A DNA stretch of 64,000 nt, taken from contig JANNIH010000081.1 in NCBI GenBank assembly GCA_031404815.1, positions 1 through 64,000 of the forward strand, written 5' to 3'. How positions within the stretch are numbered: position 1 is the stretch's first letter; each line of letters starts with the position of its first letter. The stretch is from DASYKS01 sp031404815. Lineage in GTDB: Bacteria > Acidobacteriota > Thermoanaerobaculia > Multivoradales > UBA5704. Under the pieces are notes generated by a model. The model ran no database searches and was not told the origin of the DNA. It saw nothing but the letters and a program-made list of their open reading frames with translations. Positions 43,735-52,548 of the stretch are shown piece after piece. The position numbers and the translations under genes are program-made.

Positions 43735-44513
43735 TTCGCCGCCTGATCGAGCACTTGAGCCGCGGACGTGTGCTACGGCGCCGCCTACCCGCTGATCTCG
43801 GAGGAGCCGCCGTTTTTGTTACCCCCGACGCGGCGCTCAAGTTCTGGGGACGCGATCTGCGCCGCGTCGATCCGGCCCTCCTCGACGCCGCTACCGAACT
43901 GGTCTTTCCGGGCGCTTGGGTCTGGGACCTCGGCGCCAACGTCGGCCTGTTCGCGTTCGCAGCGGCTTTCCTGGCCGGCGAAAAGGGAAACGTCCGGGCC
44001 GTCGAGCCCGACCCGTTCCTCGCAAGCCTCCTGCGCCGTTCGGCCGCGAACCAGCCCGCCGGGCGGGCGGCGGTCGAGGTGATCGAAGCGGCTGCGACCA
44101 CCACGGCCGGCACGGTCGAATTCCAGATCGCCGAACGGGGCCGGGCCGCCAACCATCTGGCCGCCGTCGAGGGTTCTTCCCAGGCGGGCGGCGTGCGCAC
44201 GACCCGCAAAGTCACGGCGGTCACGCTCGACGGCCTGCTCGAAACCGGCCCCGCTCCCGACGTCTTGAAGATCGATGTCGAGGGCGCCGAGCTGCTCGCC
44301 CTCCGCGGGGCGACGAAACTCTTGACGGACGTCCGGCCCCGCATTTTCTGCGAGGTCACGGCGGAGAACGCCGGTCCGGCCGGCGCGTTGTTTGCCGCCT
44401 TTGGCTACGACGTGTTCGACGCGTCGGTGCCCGCGGCGAACCGCTCGCCGCTCGAAGTGGCGCCTTGGAACACGCTCGCGATTCCCCGGCCGCGGGAGCG
44501 CGGTCCGGCATGA
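43731..44513 (+). CDS. FkbM-family SAM-dependent methyltransferase
   Basis: 260 residues from ATG 43731. WVWDLGANVGLFAFAAAFLAG is motif I, RAVEPDPFLASLLRRSAAN motif II, and DVLKIDVEGAELLALRGA the FkbM signature. Adjacent to another FkbM gene but not similar enough by eye to be a recent duplicate. ATGA overlaps on both sides. Confidence 0.9.
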   Translation: MIRRLIEHLSRGRVLRRRLPADLGGAAVFVTPDAALKFWGRDLRRVDPALLDAATELVFPGAWVWDLGANVGLFAFAAAFLAGEKGNVRAVEPDPFLASLLRRSAANQPAGRAAVEVIEAAATTTAGTVEFQIAERGRAANHLAAVEGSSQAGGVRTTRKVTAVTLDGLLETGPAPDVLKIDVEGAELLALRGATKLLTDVRPRIFCEVTAENAGPAGALFAAFGYDVFDASVPAANRSPLEVAPWNTLAIPRPRERGPA

Positions 44514-45628
44514 CCGAACCCTTGACCGAACCGAAACCGGGCTTCTGGGCGCGAGCGCGGAAGCGGCTCCCACGGCTGGCCCTGCTGTTCGCGGTTCTGA
44601 TTCCGGCGGGCGAAATTCTAGTCCGGGTGGTCGAGCATTTTCTGGCGCCGAGCGGCTCGCTCTACTCGCTCATCGTCCCGCGCCCTTCCGGCCGTTTCGT
44701 GCTCCGCCCGAACGCCGATCTGATCGTGCCCGAGCGTTACGGCAACATCCGGTACCGCTTGAACCGGGAGGGGTACCGCGACGCCGACCACGACCCGGAA
44801 GGAAAGGCCGCCCGGCGCGTTCTGCTGCTCGGCGACTCGGTCACCTTCGGGCTTGGCGTGGCGCAGGACCGGACCTATGCCGCGCGGCTGGCAAGCGAGC
44901 TGGCGCGGCGGGGTGGGACTTCTCCCGAGGTGATCAACCTCGCGGTTTTCGCCTACGACACGCTCGACGAGCTGGCCGCCTTTGAGGAGGACGGCGCGAA
45001 GTACCGTCCGGAGTCCGTGGTCCTGCAGTTCTATCTCAACGATTTCTCCATCCGCATGAAGGTGAAGGCCAACGCCGCCCCAGGGGCCGGCGCGACCACG
45101 CCCCCCGCACCGCCGGTTCCCACGTTGGGCCAGCGGCTGATCGCGGTCAAGAATCGCGTCCTGTTCGGCTCCGCGCTCTATCGCCGGCTCAACCAGCTGG
45201 TCGCAGGGGCTGCCTATCGCCTGTTTCACGACCTGCGGCGCGAGCGCTACCCCGAGACGCTCAACCGCGACGAGATCCGGGCCGATGCCTCTTACCTGGC
45301 CGAGCATCCGGACGATGCGACAGTGCCGACGTTCGAAGCCATCGCCCGGGTTCGCCGGGCGGCGGAAGCAAACGGCGCACGGTTCCTGGTCTTCCTTTCG
45401 CCCGACGAGGTCCAGCTGTTCGACCGATCCTTCGACGGGGTGACGCAGCGCATTTTGCGCTTCTGCGCCGATCAAGAGATCGACTGTTTCGATCCGCTCC
45501 CTGCCTTCCGCGCCCGGACCGAGAAGGCCCAACTGTTCTTGGACGGCGTCCACTACAGCGCGCACGGCCATGCCGTGGTGGCCGGCCTGCTGGCCGACGA
45601 GCTGGCGCGCCGAGGCGCGGCGGAATGA
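44510..45628 (+). CDS. Membrane-anchored SGNH/GDSL hydrolase
   Basis: 372 residues from ATG 44510. One N-terminal hydrophobic segment (~22-38) anchors it. Block I LLLGDSVTFG carries the nucleophile Ser110; the catalytic Asp-His pair is in FLDGVHYSAHGH near the C terminus. LQFYLNDFSI is a block-III-like N-D. SGNH enzymes in polysaccharide loci usually add or remove acetyl esters, often with an acyltransferase-3 protein, and one is the next gene. Confidence 0.87.
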   Translation: MTEPLTEPKPGFWARARKRLPRLALLFAVLIPAGEILVRVVEHFLAPSGSLYSLIVPRPSGRFVLRPNADLIVPERYGNIRYRLNREGYRDADHDPEGKAARRVLLLGDSVTFGLGVAQDRTYAARLASELARRGGTSPEVINLAVFAYDTLDELAAFEEDGAKYRPESVVLQFYLNDFSIRMKVKANAAPGAGATTPPAPPVPTLGQRLIAVKNRVLFGSALYRRLNQLVAGAAYRLFHDLRRERYPETLNRDEIRADASYLAEHPDDATVPTFEAIARVRRAAEANGARFLVFLSPDEVQLFDRSFDGVTQRILRFCADQEIDCFDPLPAFRARTEKAQLFLDGVHYSAHGHAVVAGLLADELARRGAAE

Positions 45629-46791
45629 CTTCGCCTCCGGAGAAGGTCCATTTCGAAGGGCTCAATGCGCTGCGCTTCCTCGCCGCCCTGTTCGTGGTGA
45701 TCGGCCACATCCCGCTCAATCAGGCGAGCGGCGGTCTGCCGAGCCCTTCGTACGGGGCGCTGTTCTTTCGCGGCGCGCCCGCCGTGGCGTTCTTCTTCAC
45801 GCTCTCGGGCTTCTTGATCACCTACCTGCTGCTCGCCGAGCAGGAGCGCACCGGGACGATCCGGGTGCGCAAGTTCTACCTTCGCCGCGTCCTTCGCATC
45901 TGGCCGCTCTATTTCGCGGTCGTTGCCTTCGGCCTCGCGTTCTACAACTTAGGTCTGCCGGCCCTCGGCATCGCCTACCCCGTCGCCTACCCGGTGCCGC
46001 TCGCGGCCCTGCTCTATGTCTTCTTCCTGCCCAACTTGATGAACAGTCTCTACACCGTGGGGGGGATCTTGAACCCCCTATGGTCGATCGGCATCGAAGA
46101 GCAGTTCTACCTCGGCTGGGCGCCCGCGGTGAAACGGTGGCATGGGCGGCTTCCCCGGTTGCTGGCGGCAGTTTTTACGCTCTCGCTCGCGATCTTCGTG
46201 CTCAATCAGCTGGAGGTTTTCGGACCGCACCGGGCGAAGTTGTTCTTCGGCCAGCTCAAGTTCCACTTCATGGCGATCGGCGGGTTTTTCGCTTGGGCTT
46301 TGGTCGAACGGCGCGAACGCCTGCTCCGCTCCTGGCCGTTCGCGAGCCGGATCGCGCAGTGGATTCTCCTCGCGCTGCTCGCCGACTACTACCTGTTCAA
46401 CTGGGCCCGATGGGGCGGTTTTGCCGAAGAGCTGATCCAGCTCGTCCTCTACCCCTGGCTGATCGTCAACGTCGCCGCCAACCCGCGCCGCATTGTCTCT
46501 TTCCGAGGCACGACGCCCGCCCGCCGGGCGCTCGACCATCTCGGGGTGATCTCGTACGGGATCTACATGCAGCACATGATCGCGGTGTATGCGACGACCG
46601 CTCTCTTTCAGCGCACCACCTGGTGGCACGACCGGCACTTGGCGCTCTATTGCCTGGCCTATTACACCCTGGCGATCGGCTCGACGCTCCTCCTCGCCCA
46701 TCTCTCCTACCGGTTCTTCGAGTCGCCGTTCCTGCGCCTCAAAGACCGCTTCGCGGTCGTCGCGACCACGCCCCGCCTACCGGGAGCGTAG
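45625..46791 (+). CDS. Acyltransferase-3 (OafA/YrhL-type) membrane protein
   Basis: 388 residues with about ten membrane spans. Family marks: EGLNALRFLAALFVVIGHI (the R/K-x10-H catalytic His region), FFFTLSGFLITYLLL, RVRKFYLRRVLRIWPLYF (R-x-R-x-x-P), and GIEEQFYLGW. It moves an acyl group, commonly acetyl, across the membrane onto a glycan. The paired SGNH gene overlaps its start by ATGA. Ends 15 bases inside the convergent gene, closing the long overlapping run. Confidence 0.92.
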   Translation: MTSPPEKVHFEGLNALRFLAALFVVIGHIPLNQASGGLPSPSYGALFFRGAPAVAFFFTLSGFLITYLLLAEQERTGTIRVRKFYLRRVLRIWPLYFAVVAFGLAFYNLGLPALGIAYPVAYPVPLAALLYVFFLPNLMNSLYTVGGILNPLWSIGIEEQFYLGWAPAVKRWHGRLPRLLAAVFTLSLAIFVLNQLEVFGPHRAKLFFGQLKFHFMAIGGFFAWALVERRERLLRSWPFASRIAQWILLALLADYYLFNWARWGGFAEELIQLVLYPWLIVNVAANPRRIVSFRGTTPARRALDHLGVISYGIYMQHMIAVYATTALFQRTTWWHDRHLALYCLAYYTLAIGSTLLLAHLSYRFFESPFLRLKDRFAVVATTPRLPGA

Positions 46792-47685
46792 TCGGCGCAC
46801 CCGGCGCCGGCCTTCCGTCACCGCGAGGGAAAACGGCGAGAGCGGTCGCGTGGGGACGGTTCGAATCTCGACCGAGGCTTCTCCTTCACGATCGAGCGCG
46901 CGGGGAAGAGCCTCCAGCAGACGGCCGCGCACGGGGCTCACGAAATGGAGGGCGACCGCCTCGGCAGGCAAGGGTCCCGCGGCCCTGGGGATCGCGATCT
47001 GGCGCGGGTCGTACAAGCTGCAACCGGCGGCGGCCCCGAGGAGCGCCCAGGCGGTCTGCTCGGTCCACGGCGGAGCGAACTGAAACTCCGGCCGGGAGAG
47101 GTACCACTCCAACAGGTCGGGATCGAACTTGGCCGTGCGATACAGGATCAACCCTGAGTTGACCTTTTTTGGCAGTCGCAGCCGACGATGGCGCAGAAGA
47201 TGCCACGAGCGCACCGAATAGGCGTTCTGCACATCACTCATGAAGACCGCGCCGGTGGCGGACGAAGGGAAGCGGAACAGGTGCTTGAACGGGCGCAGAA
47301 ACAGGACATCGGCGTCGCAATAGGCGACCTCTTCGCCCGCGGTGGGAATCGCGAGATCGACCAGCTTCAAGAACAGCGGGTGCTCGCGCCGCGCCCGGGC
47401 GAGCGACGGGCGGCGGGCGAGCCAGGGCGCCACGAGGTCGTCGGCCTCCGCGCGGGAGACGTACGACGGCGGTCCGGCCGAGGAGGCGAGCGCCGCTCCC
47501 AGAAGCTCCTTGTCCGATTCGCCGAGCGTGCCGTCGTCGCGCAGGCGCAGGCGGAACGGGTCGGCCGAATGAGTGACCAGGCTGCCCAGGCAGGAGATCG
47601 CCATCTCGACCTGTGCCCGGCCGAGCAGGGAATCGACGATCTGCGGCACGGCCGGCTTGCGATTGGGAATCGGGGGAGGGGGCAT
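46777..47685 (-). CDS. GT-A-type glycosyltransferase (GT8-like)
   Basis: 302 residues from ATG 47685 (MPPPPIPNRKP); the frame is open 11 codons further. EEVAYCDADVLFLRPF holds a D-x-D metal site, followed by GAVFMSDVQNAY, KVNSGLILYRT and EQTAWALLGAA, the sequence order seen in GT8 and related nucleotide-diphospho-sugar transferases. Only minus-strand gene inside the glycan locus, so it is expressed separately. A family name beyond GT-A fold is uncertain. Confidence 0.75.
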   Translation of the reverse strand: MPPPPIPNRKPAVPQIVDSLLGRAQVEMAISCLGSLVTHSADPFRLRLRDDGTLGESDKELLGAALASSAGPPSYVSRAEADDLVAPWLARRPSLARARREHPLFLKLVDLAIPTAGEEVAYCDADVLFLRPFKHLFRFPSSATGAVFMSDVQNAYSVRSWHLLRHRRLRLPKKVNSGLILYRTAKFDPDLLEWYLSRPEFQFAPPWTEQTAWALLGAAAGCSLYDPRQIAIPRAAGPLPAEAVALHFVSPVRGRLLEALPRALDREGEASVEIRTVPTRPLSPFSLAVTEGRRRVRRLRSR

Positions 47686-47806
47686 CGGGCATTTTTTCGC
47701 CGCTTCGCGGCCGGGCATCGCATCGACTAGACTAGAGATCGGTTTCCACCCTCACAGAGCCTGTAAATCGGCGCGGCAAATCGGCAGCAGTATGGAGATC
47801 TCCTGA

Positions 47807-48826
47807 ATGAATTGGAAGGACAAGCAGGTCCTGGTCACCGGTGGTGCCTCTTTCATCAGCTCGCACCTGATCGACCGGTTGGCCGAGAAGGGCGTTCTAC
47901 GCGTCCGCGTGGTCGATGACCTGACCAGCGGCAAGCTGGCGAATATTCAAGGTCATCTCGATTCGGGGCTGGTCGAGTTTCGGCAGGAGGATCTGCTGGC
48001 CCCGGGGGTCGCGCAGACTTCGGTAGCGGGCATCGATGTCGTGTTTCACCTCGCGGCGATCCATGGCGGTCGCGGCTATGTCGATCTGCATCAGGCGGCA
48101 TGTTCGCAGAACCTGGCGATGGACGGCATGCTGATCAAGGCGGCGTACGAGGCGGGGGTGGACAAGTTCGTCTTCGCCTCCTCCGGCTGCGTCTACCCGA
48201 ACTTCATCCAGCAGGATGTGACCAAAGAACTCTACCTGACCGAAGAGATGGTCGGGCCGCCCTACGATGCCGACAATATGTACGGCTGGGCGAAGCTGAT
48301 GACCGAGATGACGCTCCAGTCGTACTACAAGGACTTTGGGTTCAAGGGCGCCTCCTGCCGTTTCTTCACCGTCTACGGCGAGCGCGGGGTCGAGAACCAC
48401 GCGGTGATCGCGATGATCGCGCGCGCCTTCATCCGCCAGAATCCGTTCGAGGTCTGGGGGGACGGCACCCAGATCCGCAACTGGACGTACGTCGGCGACA
48501 TCGTCCGCGGCATGATCCTCGCGGCGGAGAAGATCGACGACGGCACGGCGATCAACCTGGGCACCGAAGAGCGCACGCAAGTGATCGACGCGGTTCGCGA
48601 GGTGCTGCGCTACACCGGCCAGGAGGCCGAGATCAAATACCTGCCGCACATGCCCACCGGGCCGCTCAATCGGGTCGCGAGCAATCGGTTGGCACGAGAG
48701 CTGCTGGGCTGGGAACCCGAGATGAAGTTCATGGACGGCCTGCGCCGGACCATCGACTGGTATTTCGGCAGCCGCGAGCGGGAAGCGGTCTCCGGCTACC
48801 TCCAGGAGATGCTCACCGAGCGCTAG
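47807..48826 (+). CDS. NAD-dependent sugar-nucleotide epimerase/dehydratase (extended SDR)
   Basis: 339 residues. NAD-binding VLVTGGASFISSHLIDRL (TGGxxFIx), the Ser of SSGCVYP, and catalytic Y-G-W-A-K near residue 163. Also RFFTVYGERG and IRNWTYVGDIVRGM, common to UDP-glucose 4-epimerase and GDP-mannose 3,5-epimerase types; the YPNF and MYGWAK context favours the latter group slightly. A GGAGATCTCC palindrome (47794-47803) covers the ribosome site just before ATG 47807. Supplies a nucleotide sugar to the locus; exact reaction uncertain. Confidence 0.88.
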   Translation: MNWKDKQVLVTGGASFISSHLIDRLAEKGVLRVRVVDDLTSGKLANIQGHLDSGLVEFRQEDLLAPGVAQTSVAGIDVVFHLAAIHGGRGYVDLHQAACSQNLAMDGMLIKAAYEAGVDKFVFASSGCVYPNFIQQDVTKELYLTEEMVGPPYDADNMYGWAKLMTEMTLQSYYKDFGFKGASCRFFTVYGERGVENHAVIAMIARAFIRQNPFEVWGDGTQIRNWTYVGDIVRGMILAAEKIDDGTAINLGTEERTQVIDAVREVLRYTGQEAEIKYLPHMPTGPLNRVASNRLARELLGWEPEMKFMDGLRRTIDWYFGSREREAVSGYLQEMLTER

Positions 48827-48859
48827 CCTTTTTCGTCCGAAAGGTTGGTCCGGCTTTCG

Positions 48860-50008
48860 ATGCACAAGTTGGTCTATCTCTGCGACTGGCTGCCGCCCGA
48901 CTTCGGGGCGGTCGGCCAGTACAGCGTACTGTTTGCCCGCGAGCGCGCGGCGGCCGGCCAGGATGTTGTGCTCGCCGGCCTCTCTTCCAAGGGTGATTCA
49001 GTAGAAGAGGAGAGCGCGGGGGCTGGGCGGCTGCGCATCGTCCGCCTGGCCGCGCCGAGTTACAACCGGGCGAACTTCCGCGGTCGCGCGCTCTGGACCC
49101 TTCGGACCAACCTCCGGCTGCTCTGGCGTTTGGCCCCCGAGCTGCGCCGGTCGGACGAGATCCTGTTCACCGGGAGCCCGCCGTTCCTGATCCACTTTTT
49201 GGTCCCCGCCAACCTATTTTGGCGCAAAAAGTTGACTTACCGGATCACCGACTTTCACCCCGAGTGCCTGATGGCGGAGCTGCCGCGGGTACCCGCCTGG
49301 CTGCGCGCCTTCTTCTCGCTGACCGTGGCCCTTCGGCGGCGGGTCAGCGGCTTCGAGGCGCTCGGGGAAGATCAGCGTCGTCGCCTGCTCGATCTGGGGA
49401 TCCCTGACGCGAAGATCCGGATTCGGCGCGACCCGGCACCGGTCGAGATCCCGGCGGATTGCTCTCCGCTGCCGCCTCCCGCCGAGCTTTCTGGCCGCAC
49501 TCTGCTGCTCTATTCGGGAAACTTCGGCGTCGCCCACGACGCCGCGACCTTCATCGAAGGGTACCTGCTGCACCATTCCAAGGGTTCGGGACGCGTCGCT
49601 CTCTGGTTGAACGCCACCGGGGCGCGCGCCGATCAGGTTGAAGCCGCCCTGCGCGCAGCAAAGCTGCCGATCCACCGAGCGCGACCGGTTCCGCTCGCCG
49701 AGCTGGCACGCCTTCTGGTGACACCGGCCGCCCACCTGATCACGCTCCGCGACGAGTTCGTCGGCTACGTCTTGCCGTCCAAGGTCCATGCCTGCATCGA
49801 GTCGGGGCGCCAAATTTTGTTCATCGGCAGCGCAGAATCCGATGTCGATCTGCTCTGTCGTGAGCGCATGCCCACCGCGGACTACCGGCGGGTTTCGGTG
49901 GGCGACTCTTCGGGTGTCGCCCGGGCGCTCGAAGCGATCGCGGATTCGGCTCAGGCATCCGCAAAGGAATCGGTCGGCGAACCAAGAATGATGGCCGCAA
50001 TGCGATGA
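48860..50008 (+). CDS. Glycosyltransferase, WbuB/GT4-like
   Basis: 382 residues from ATG 48860 (MHKLVYLCDWLPPDFGAVGQY). ILFTGSPPFLIHFLVPANLFW and KKLTYRITDFHPECLMAE are typical of the WbuB/FnlA-linked group; the C-terminal half has LLLYSGNFGVAHDAATFIEG and LRDEFVGYVLPSKVHACIESG (S-K-V/H region that replaces the classic EX7E). Its stop overlaps the WecA-type gene by ATGA, which fits transfer of the second sugar to a lipid-linked first sugar. Confidence 0.87.
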   Translation: MHKLVYLCDWLPPDFGAVGQYSVLFARERAAAGQDVVLAGLSSKGDSVEEESAGAGRLRIVRLAAPSYNRANFRGRALWTLRTNLRLLWRLAPELRRSDEILFTGSPPFLIHFLVPANLFWRKKLTYRITDFHPECLMAELPRVPAWLRAFFSLTVALRRRVSGFEALGEDQRRRLLDLGIPDAKIRIRRDPAPVEIPADCSPLPPPAELSGRTLLLYSGNFGVAHDAATFIEGYLLHHSKGSGRVALWLNATGARADQVEAALRAAKLPIHRARPVPLAELARLLVTPAAHLITLRDEFVGYVLPSKVHACIESGRQILFIGSAESDVDLLCRERMPTADYRRVSVGDSSGVARALEAIADSAQASAKESVGEPRMMAAMR

Positions 50009-51135
50009 AGACCCTACTCCTCTACGCCGCGGGCGCCTTCGCCGTCGCCGGTTTGATCACCCACCTTCTGGTGCCTCCGATCACCCGGCTCGCGATTGCG
50101 CTGCGCGCGCTCGACCATCCGGGCGGCCGGCGGCAGCAGAATGCGCCGGTGCCGCGCCTGGGCGGTGTTGCGATCGGGATCGGCCTCGCGCTCTCGGCGA
50201 GCGTGGTGGCCCTGCTCCAATGGCAGGACTGGCAGGCGAGCATCCTGCGCCAGGATTTGGTCGCACTGGGCCTGGGCACCGCGTTGGTTTTCCTGGTCGG
50301 CCTGGTCGACGACCTGGTCGGGGTCTCGACGGCGAAGAAGTTTTTGGTCGAGCTCGGCGCCGCGTTTCTGCTCGTCCGCGTCGGCTGGTCGTTCTCCGAG
50401 CTTCGGCTGCCGTTTTTCGGCGAAGTCGACCTCGGCCTGTTCGGCCCCGCGGTTTCGCTGCTCTGGATTGTCGGCGTGACCAACGCGATCAACCTGCTCG
50501 ACGGCCTCGACGGGCTGGCCGGCGGGGTGGTCGCGATCATCTCGGGAACCCTGCTTTCGCTCGCGCTCATCCAGCAGAACCCCGGCACGGTCGTGCTGAT
50601 GGCGGCGACCGCCGGCTCTTGCATCGGATTCTTGCGCCACAACTGGCAGCCGGCGAAGATCTTCATGGGGGACGCGGGATCGCTCACGCTCGGCTTTCTG
50701 CTCGCCGCCGCGAGCGTCCATTCGTCGATCAAGGCGCCTGCGGCGGTCGCGATTCTGGTGCCGTTGCTCGCCTTGGGGCTCCCGGTGTTCGACACACTCC
50801 TGGTCATGCTGGTGCGCTTCATCGATCGGCCGAAGAGCCGCTGGGCGGAACGCTTTCTGCGCATGTTCCACGCCGACCGCAACCACATTCATCACCTGCT
50901 CGACCAAGCCACCTCGGGGCGCCCGAAGGCGGTGGGCACCCTCTACGGTGTCGCGGTCAGCTTCTGCGCCATGGCCCTCCTGGTGGCGACCACGGGGGAC
51001 TCCACGCTCGGCATCCTCTTGCTTGGCTTGGAGCTCGGAGTGATCGTTCTGATCCGCCGCCGCGGCCTGGCTTCTCGGGCGCGCCGACAGGCCGAAACGC
51101 ACCGCGAGCCGGTCGAAGGCACACCCGGCGTTTGA
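50005..51135 (+). CDS. Undecaprenyl-phosphate sugar-1-phosphate transferase (WecA/TagO/MraY family)
   Basis: 376 residues, about 11 membrane spans. Family motifs: HPGGRRQQNAPVPRLGGVAI, GLVDDLVGVSTAKKFLVEL, the Asp-rich NAINLLDGLDGLAGG, FMGDAGSLTLGF and DRNHIHHLL (H-x-H-H). It transfers a HexNAc-1-phosphate (often GlcNAc) from a UDP-sugar to undecaprenyl phosphate, the first step of the glycan made by this locus. Length and extra C-terminal spans fit WecA/TagO rather than MraY. Confidence 0.93.
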   Translation: MKTLLLYAAGAFAVAGLITHLLVPPITRLAIALRALDHPGGRRQQNAPVPRLGGVAIGIGLALSASVVALLQWQDWQASILRQDLVALGLGTALVFLVGLVDDLVGVSTAKKFLVELGAAFLLVRVGWSFSELRLPFFGEVDLGLFGPAVSLLWIVGVTNAINLLDGLDGLAGGVVAIISGTLLSLALIQQNPGTVVLMAATAGSCIGFLRHNWQPAKIFMGDAGSLTLGFLLAAASVHSSIKAPAAVAILVPLLALGLPVFDTLLVMLVRFIDRPKSRWAERFLRMFHADRNHIHHLLDQATSGRPKAVGTLYGVAVSFCAMALLVATTGDSTLGILLLGLELGVIVLIRRRGLASRARRQAETHREPVEGTPGV

Positions 51136-51266
51136 CCCGCCGCGTCACCGCGCCGTATCCTCGACCGGTGGCGGAGCCTGCGCGCTCCGCGTCGTCTGAT
51201 CCGGCCGTCCCCTCCTCCACCCCTCCCGGCTCCTCGCGAGCCGTTCCGCCGCCGAAAGAGCCCGAC

Positions 51267-52481
51267 ATGCCGCAGGATTCCCCCTTCGCTTCGATCGAAC
51301 AGGCCATCGACGAGATCCGCCGCGGGCGCATGGTCATCGTGGTGGATGACGAGGACCGCGAGAACGAGGGCGACTTGACCCTCGCCGCCGAGAAAGTCAC
51401 CCCCGATGCGATCAACTTCATGGCCCGATTCGGCCGCGGGCTGATCTGCCTGGCGCTCACCGAAGAGCGCTGCAACCAGCTCGAGCTGCCGTTGATGGTC
51501 GAGACCAACACCTCCCCCTACGGCACCGCGTTCACGGTCTCGATCGAGGCCCGCGGCAAGATCTCGACCGGCATTTCGGCTGCCGACCGCTCGGCGACCA
51601 TCCGCACGGCGATCGATCCGCGCACCCGCCCGGAGGATCTCCTCCGCCCCGGGCACATCTTCCCGCTGCGCGCCCGGCGCGGCGGCGTGCTCAAGCGCGC
51701 CGGCCAGACCGAGGCCTCGGTCGACCTGGCAAAGCTCGCCGGGCTCACCCCCGCCGGGGTGATCTGCGAAGTGATGAACGACGACGGCTCGATGGCCCGA
51801 GTCCCCGATCTGACCAAGTTTGCCGCCGAGCACGGCCTGTTGATCGTCACGGTGGCCGATCTGATCAGCCATCGCTTGCGCAACGAGACCTTGGTCAAGG
51901 AGGTCGCGGCGCCGCGCCTGCCGACGGAGTATGGCGAATTCCGCATCCACGCCTATCGCTCGGACGTCACCGGTGACGAGAACATCGCCCTCGTGATGGG
52001 CACGATCGACCCCGAGGAAGCGATTCTGGTTCGCGTCCACAGCCAGTGCCTGACCGGCGACATCTTCGGCTCGGCGCGTTGCGACTGCGGCCCCCAGCTC
52101 AACCAGGCCCTCGCCCGCATCGGCATCGAGGGGCGCGGCATCCTGCTCTATCTGCTCCAGGAAGGGCGCGGCATCGGCCTGATCAACAAGCTGCGCGCCT
52201 ACGAGCTCCAGGATCAGGGCCAGGACACGGTCGAGGCGAACGAGCACCTCGGCTTCCGCCCCGACCAGCGCGACTATGGGATCGGCGCCCAGATCCTGCG
52301 CAATCTAGGCGTGCGCAAGATGCGCCTGATGACCAACAACCCGAGCAAATACATCGCCCTCGACGGCTACGGCCTGGAGATCGTCGAGCGCGTGCAGCTG
52401 GAAGTCCCCCCCACCGACGCCAGCCGCGACTACCTGCGCACCAAGCGGGATAAGCTCGGGCATCTGTTGGAACTGGTGTAG
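51267..52481 (+). CDS. ribBA: Bifunctional 3,4-dihydroxy-2-butanone-4-phosphate synthase / GTP cyclohydrolase II
   Basis: 404 residues from ATG 51267. The RibB half (1-205) has VVDDEDRENEGDL and LLRPGHIFPLRARRGG. The RibA half has the zinc site HSQCLTGDIFGSARCDCG and the substrate loop LLQEGRGIGL. Both supply riboflavin precursors, from ribulose 5-phosphate and GTP. One departure: the usual R-x-G-H-T-E-A of RibB reads R-A-G-Q147-T-E-A, changing the His that binds metal in E. coli RibB. No other rib gene and no FMN riboswitch is seen. The 131 bases upstream hold nothing recognisable. Confidence 0.95.
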   Translation: MPQDSPFASIEQAIDEIRRGRMVIVVDDEDRENEGDLTLAAEKVTPDAINFMARFGRGLICLALTEERCNQLELPLMVETNTSPYGTAFTVSIEARGKISTGISAADRSATIRTAIDPRTRPEDLLRPGHIFPLRARRGGVLKRAGQTEASVDLAKLAGLTPAGVICEVMNDDGSMARVPDLTKFAAEHGLLIVTVADLISHRLRNETLVKEVAAPRLPTEYGEFRIHAYRSDVTGDENIALVMGTIDPEEAILVRVHSQCLTGDIFGSARCDCGPQLNQALARIGIEGRGILLYLLQEGRGIGLINKLRAYELQDQGQDTVEANEHLGFRPDQRDYGIGAQILRNLGVRKMRLMTNNPSKYIALDGYGLEIVERVQLEVPPTDASRDYLRTKRDKLGHLLELV

Positions 52482-52548
52482 GGGACCCTCTGGGTCAGTC
52501 TTCTCGGCGCGAGCCTTCCGCCGCGCTCCGATCCTCCGGAGGATCTCC

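Noticed and set aside
46850..46880. tRNA T-arm-like sequence (GGTTCGAATC)
   Set aside because: No matching acceptor, D or anticodon arms; it lies inside the GT8-like coding sequence.
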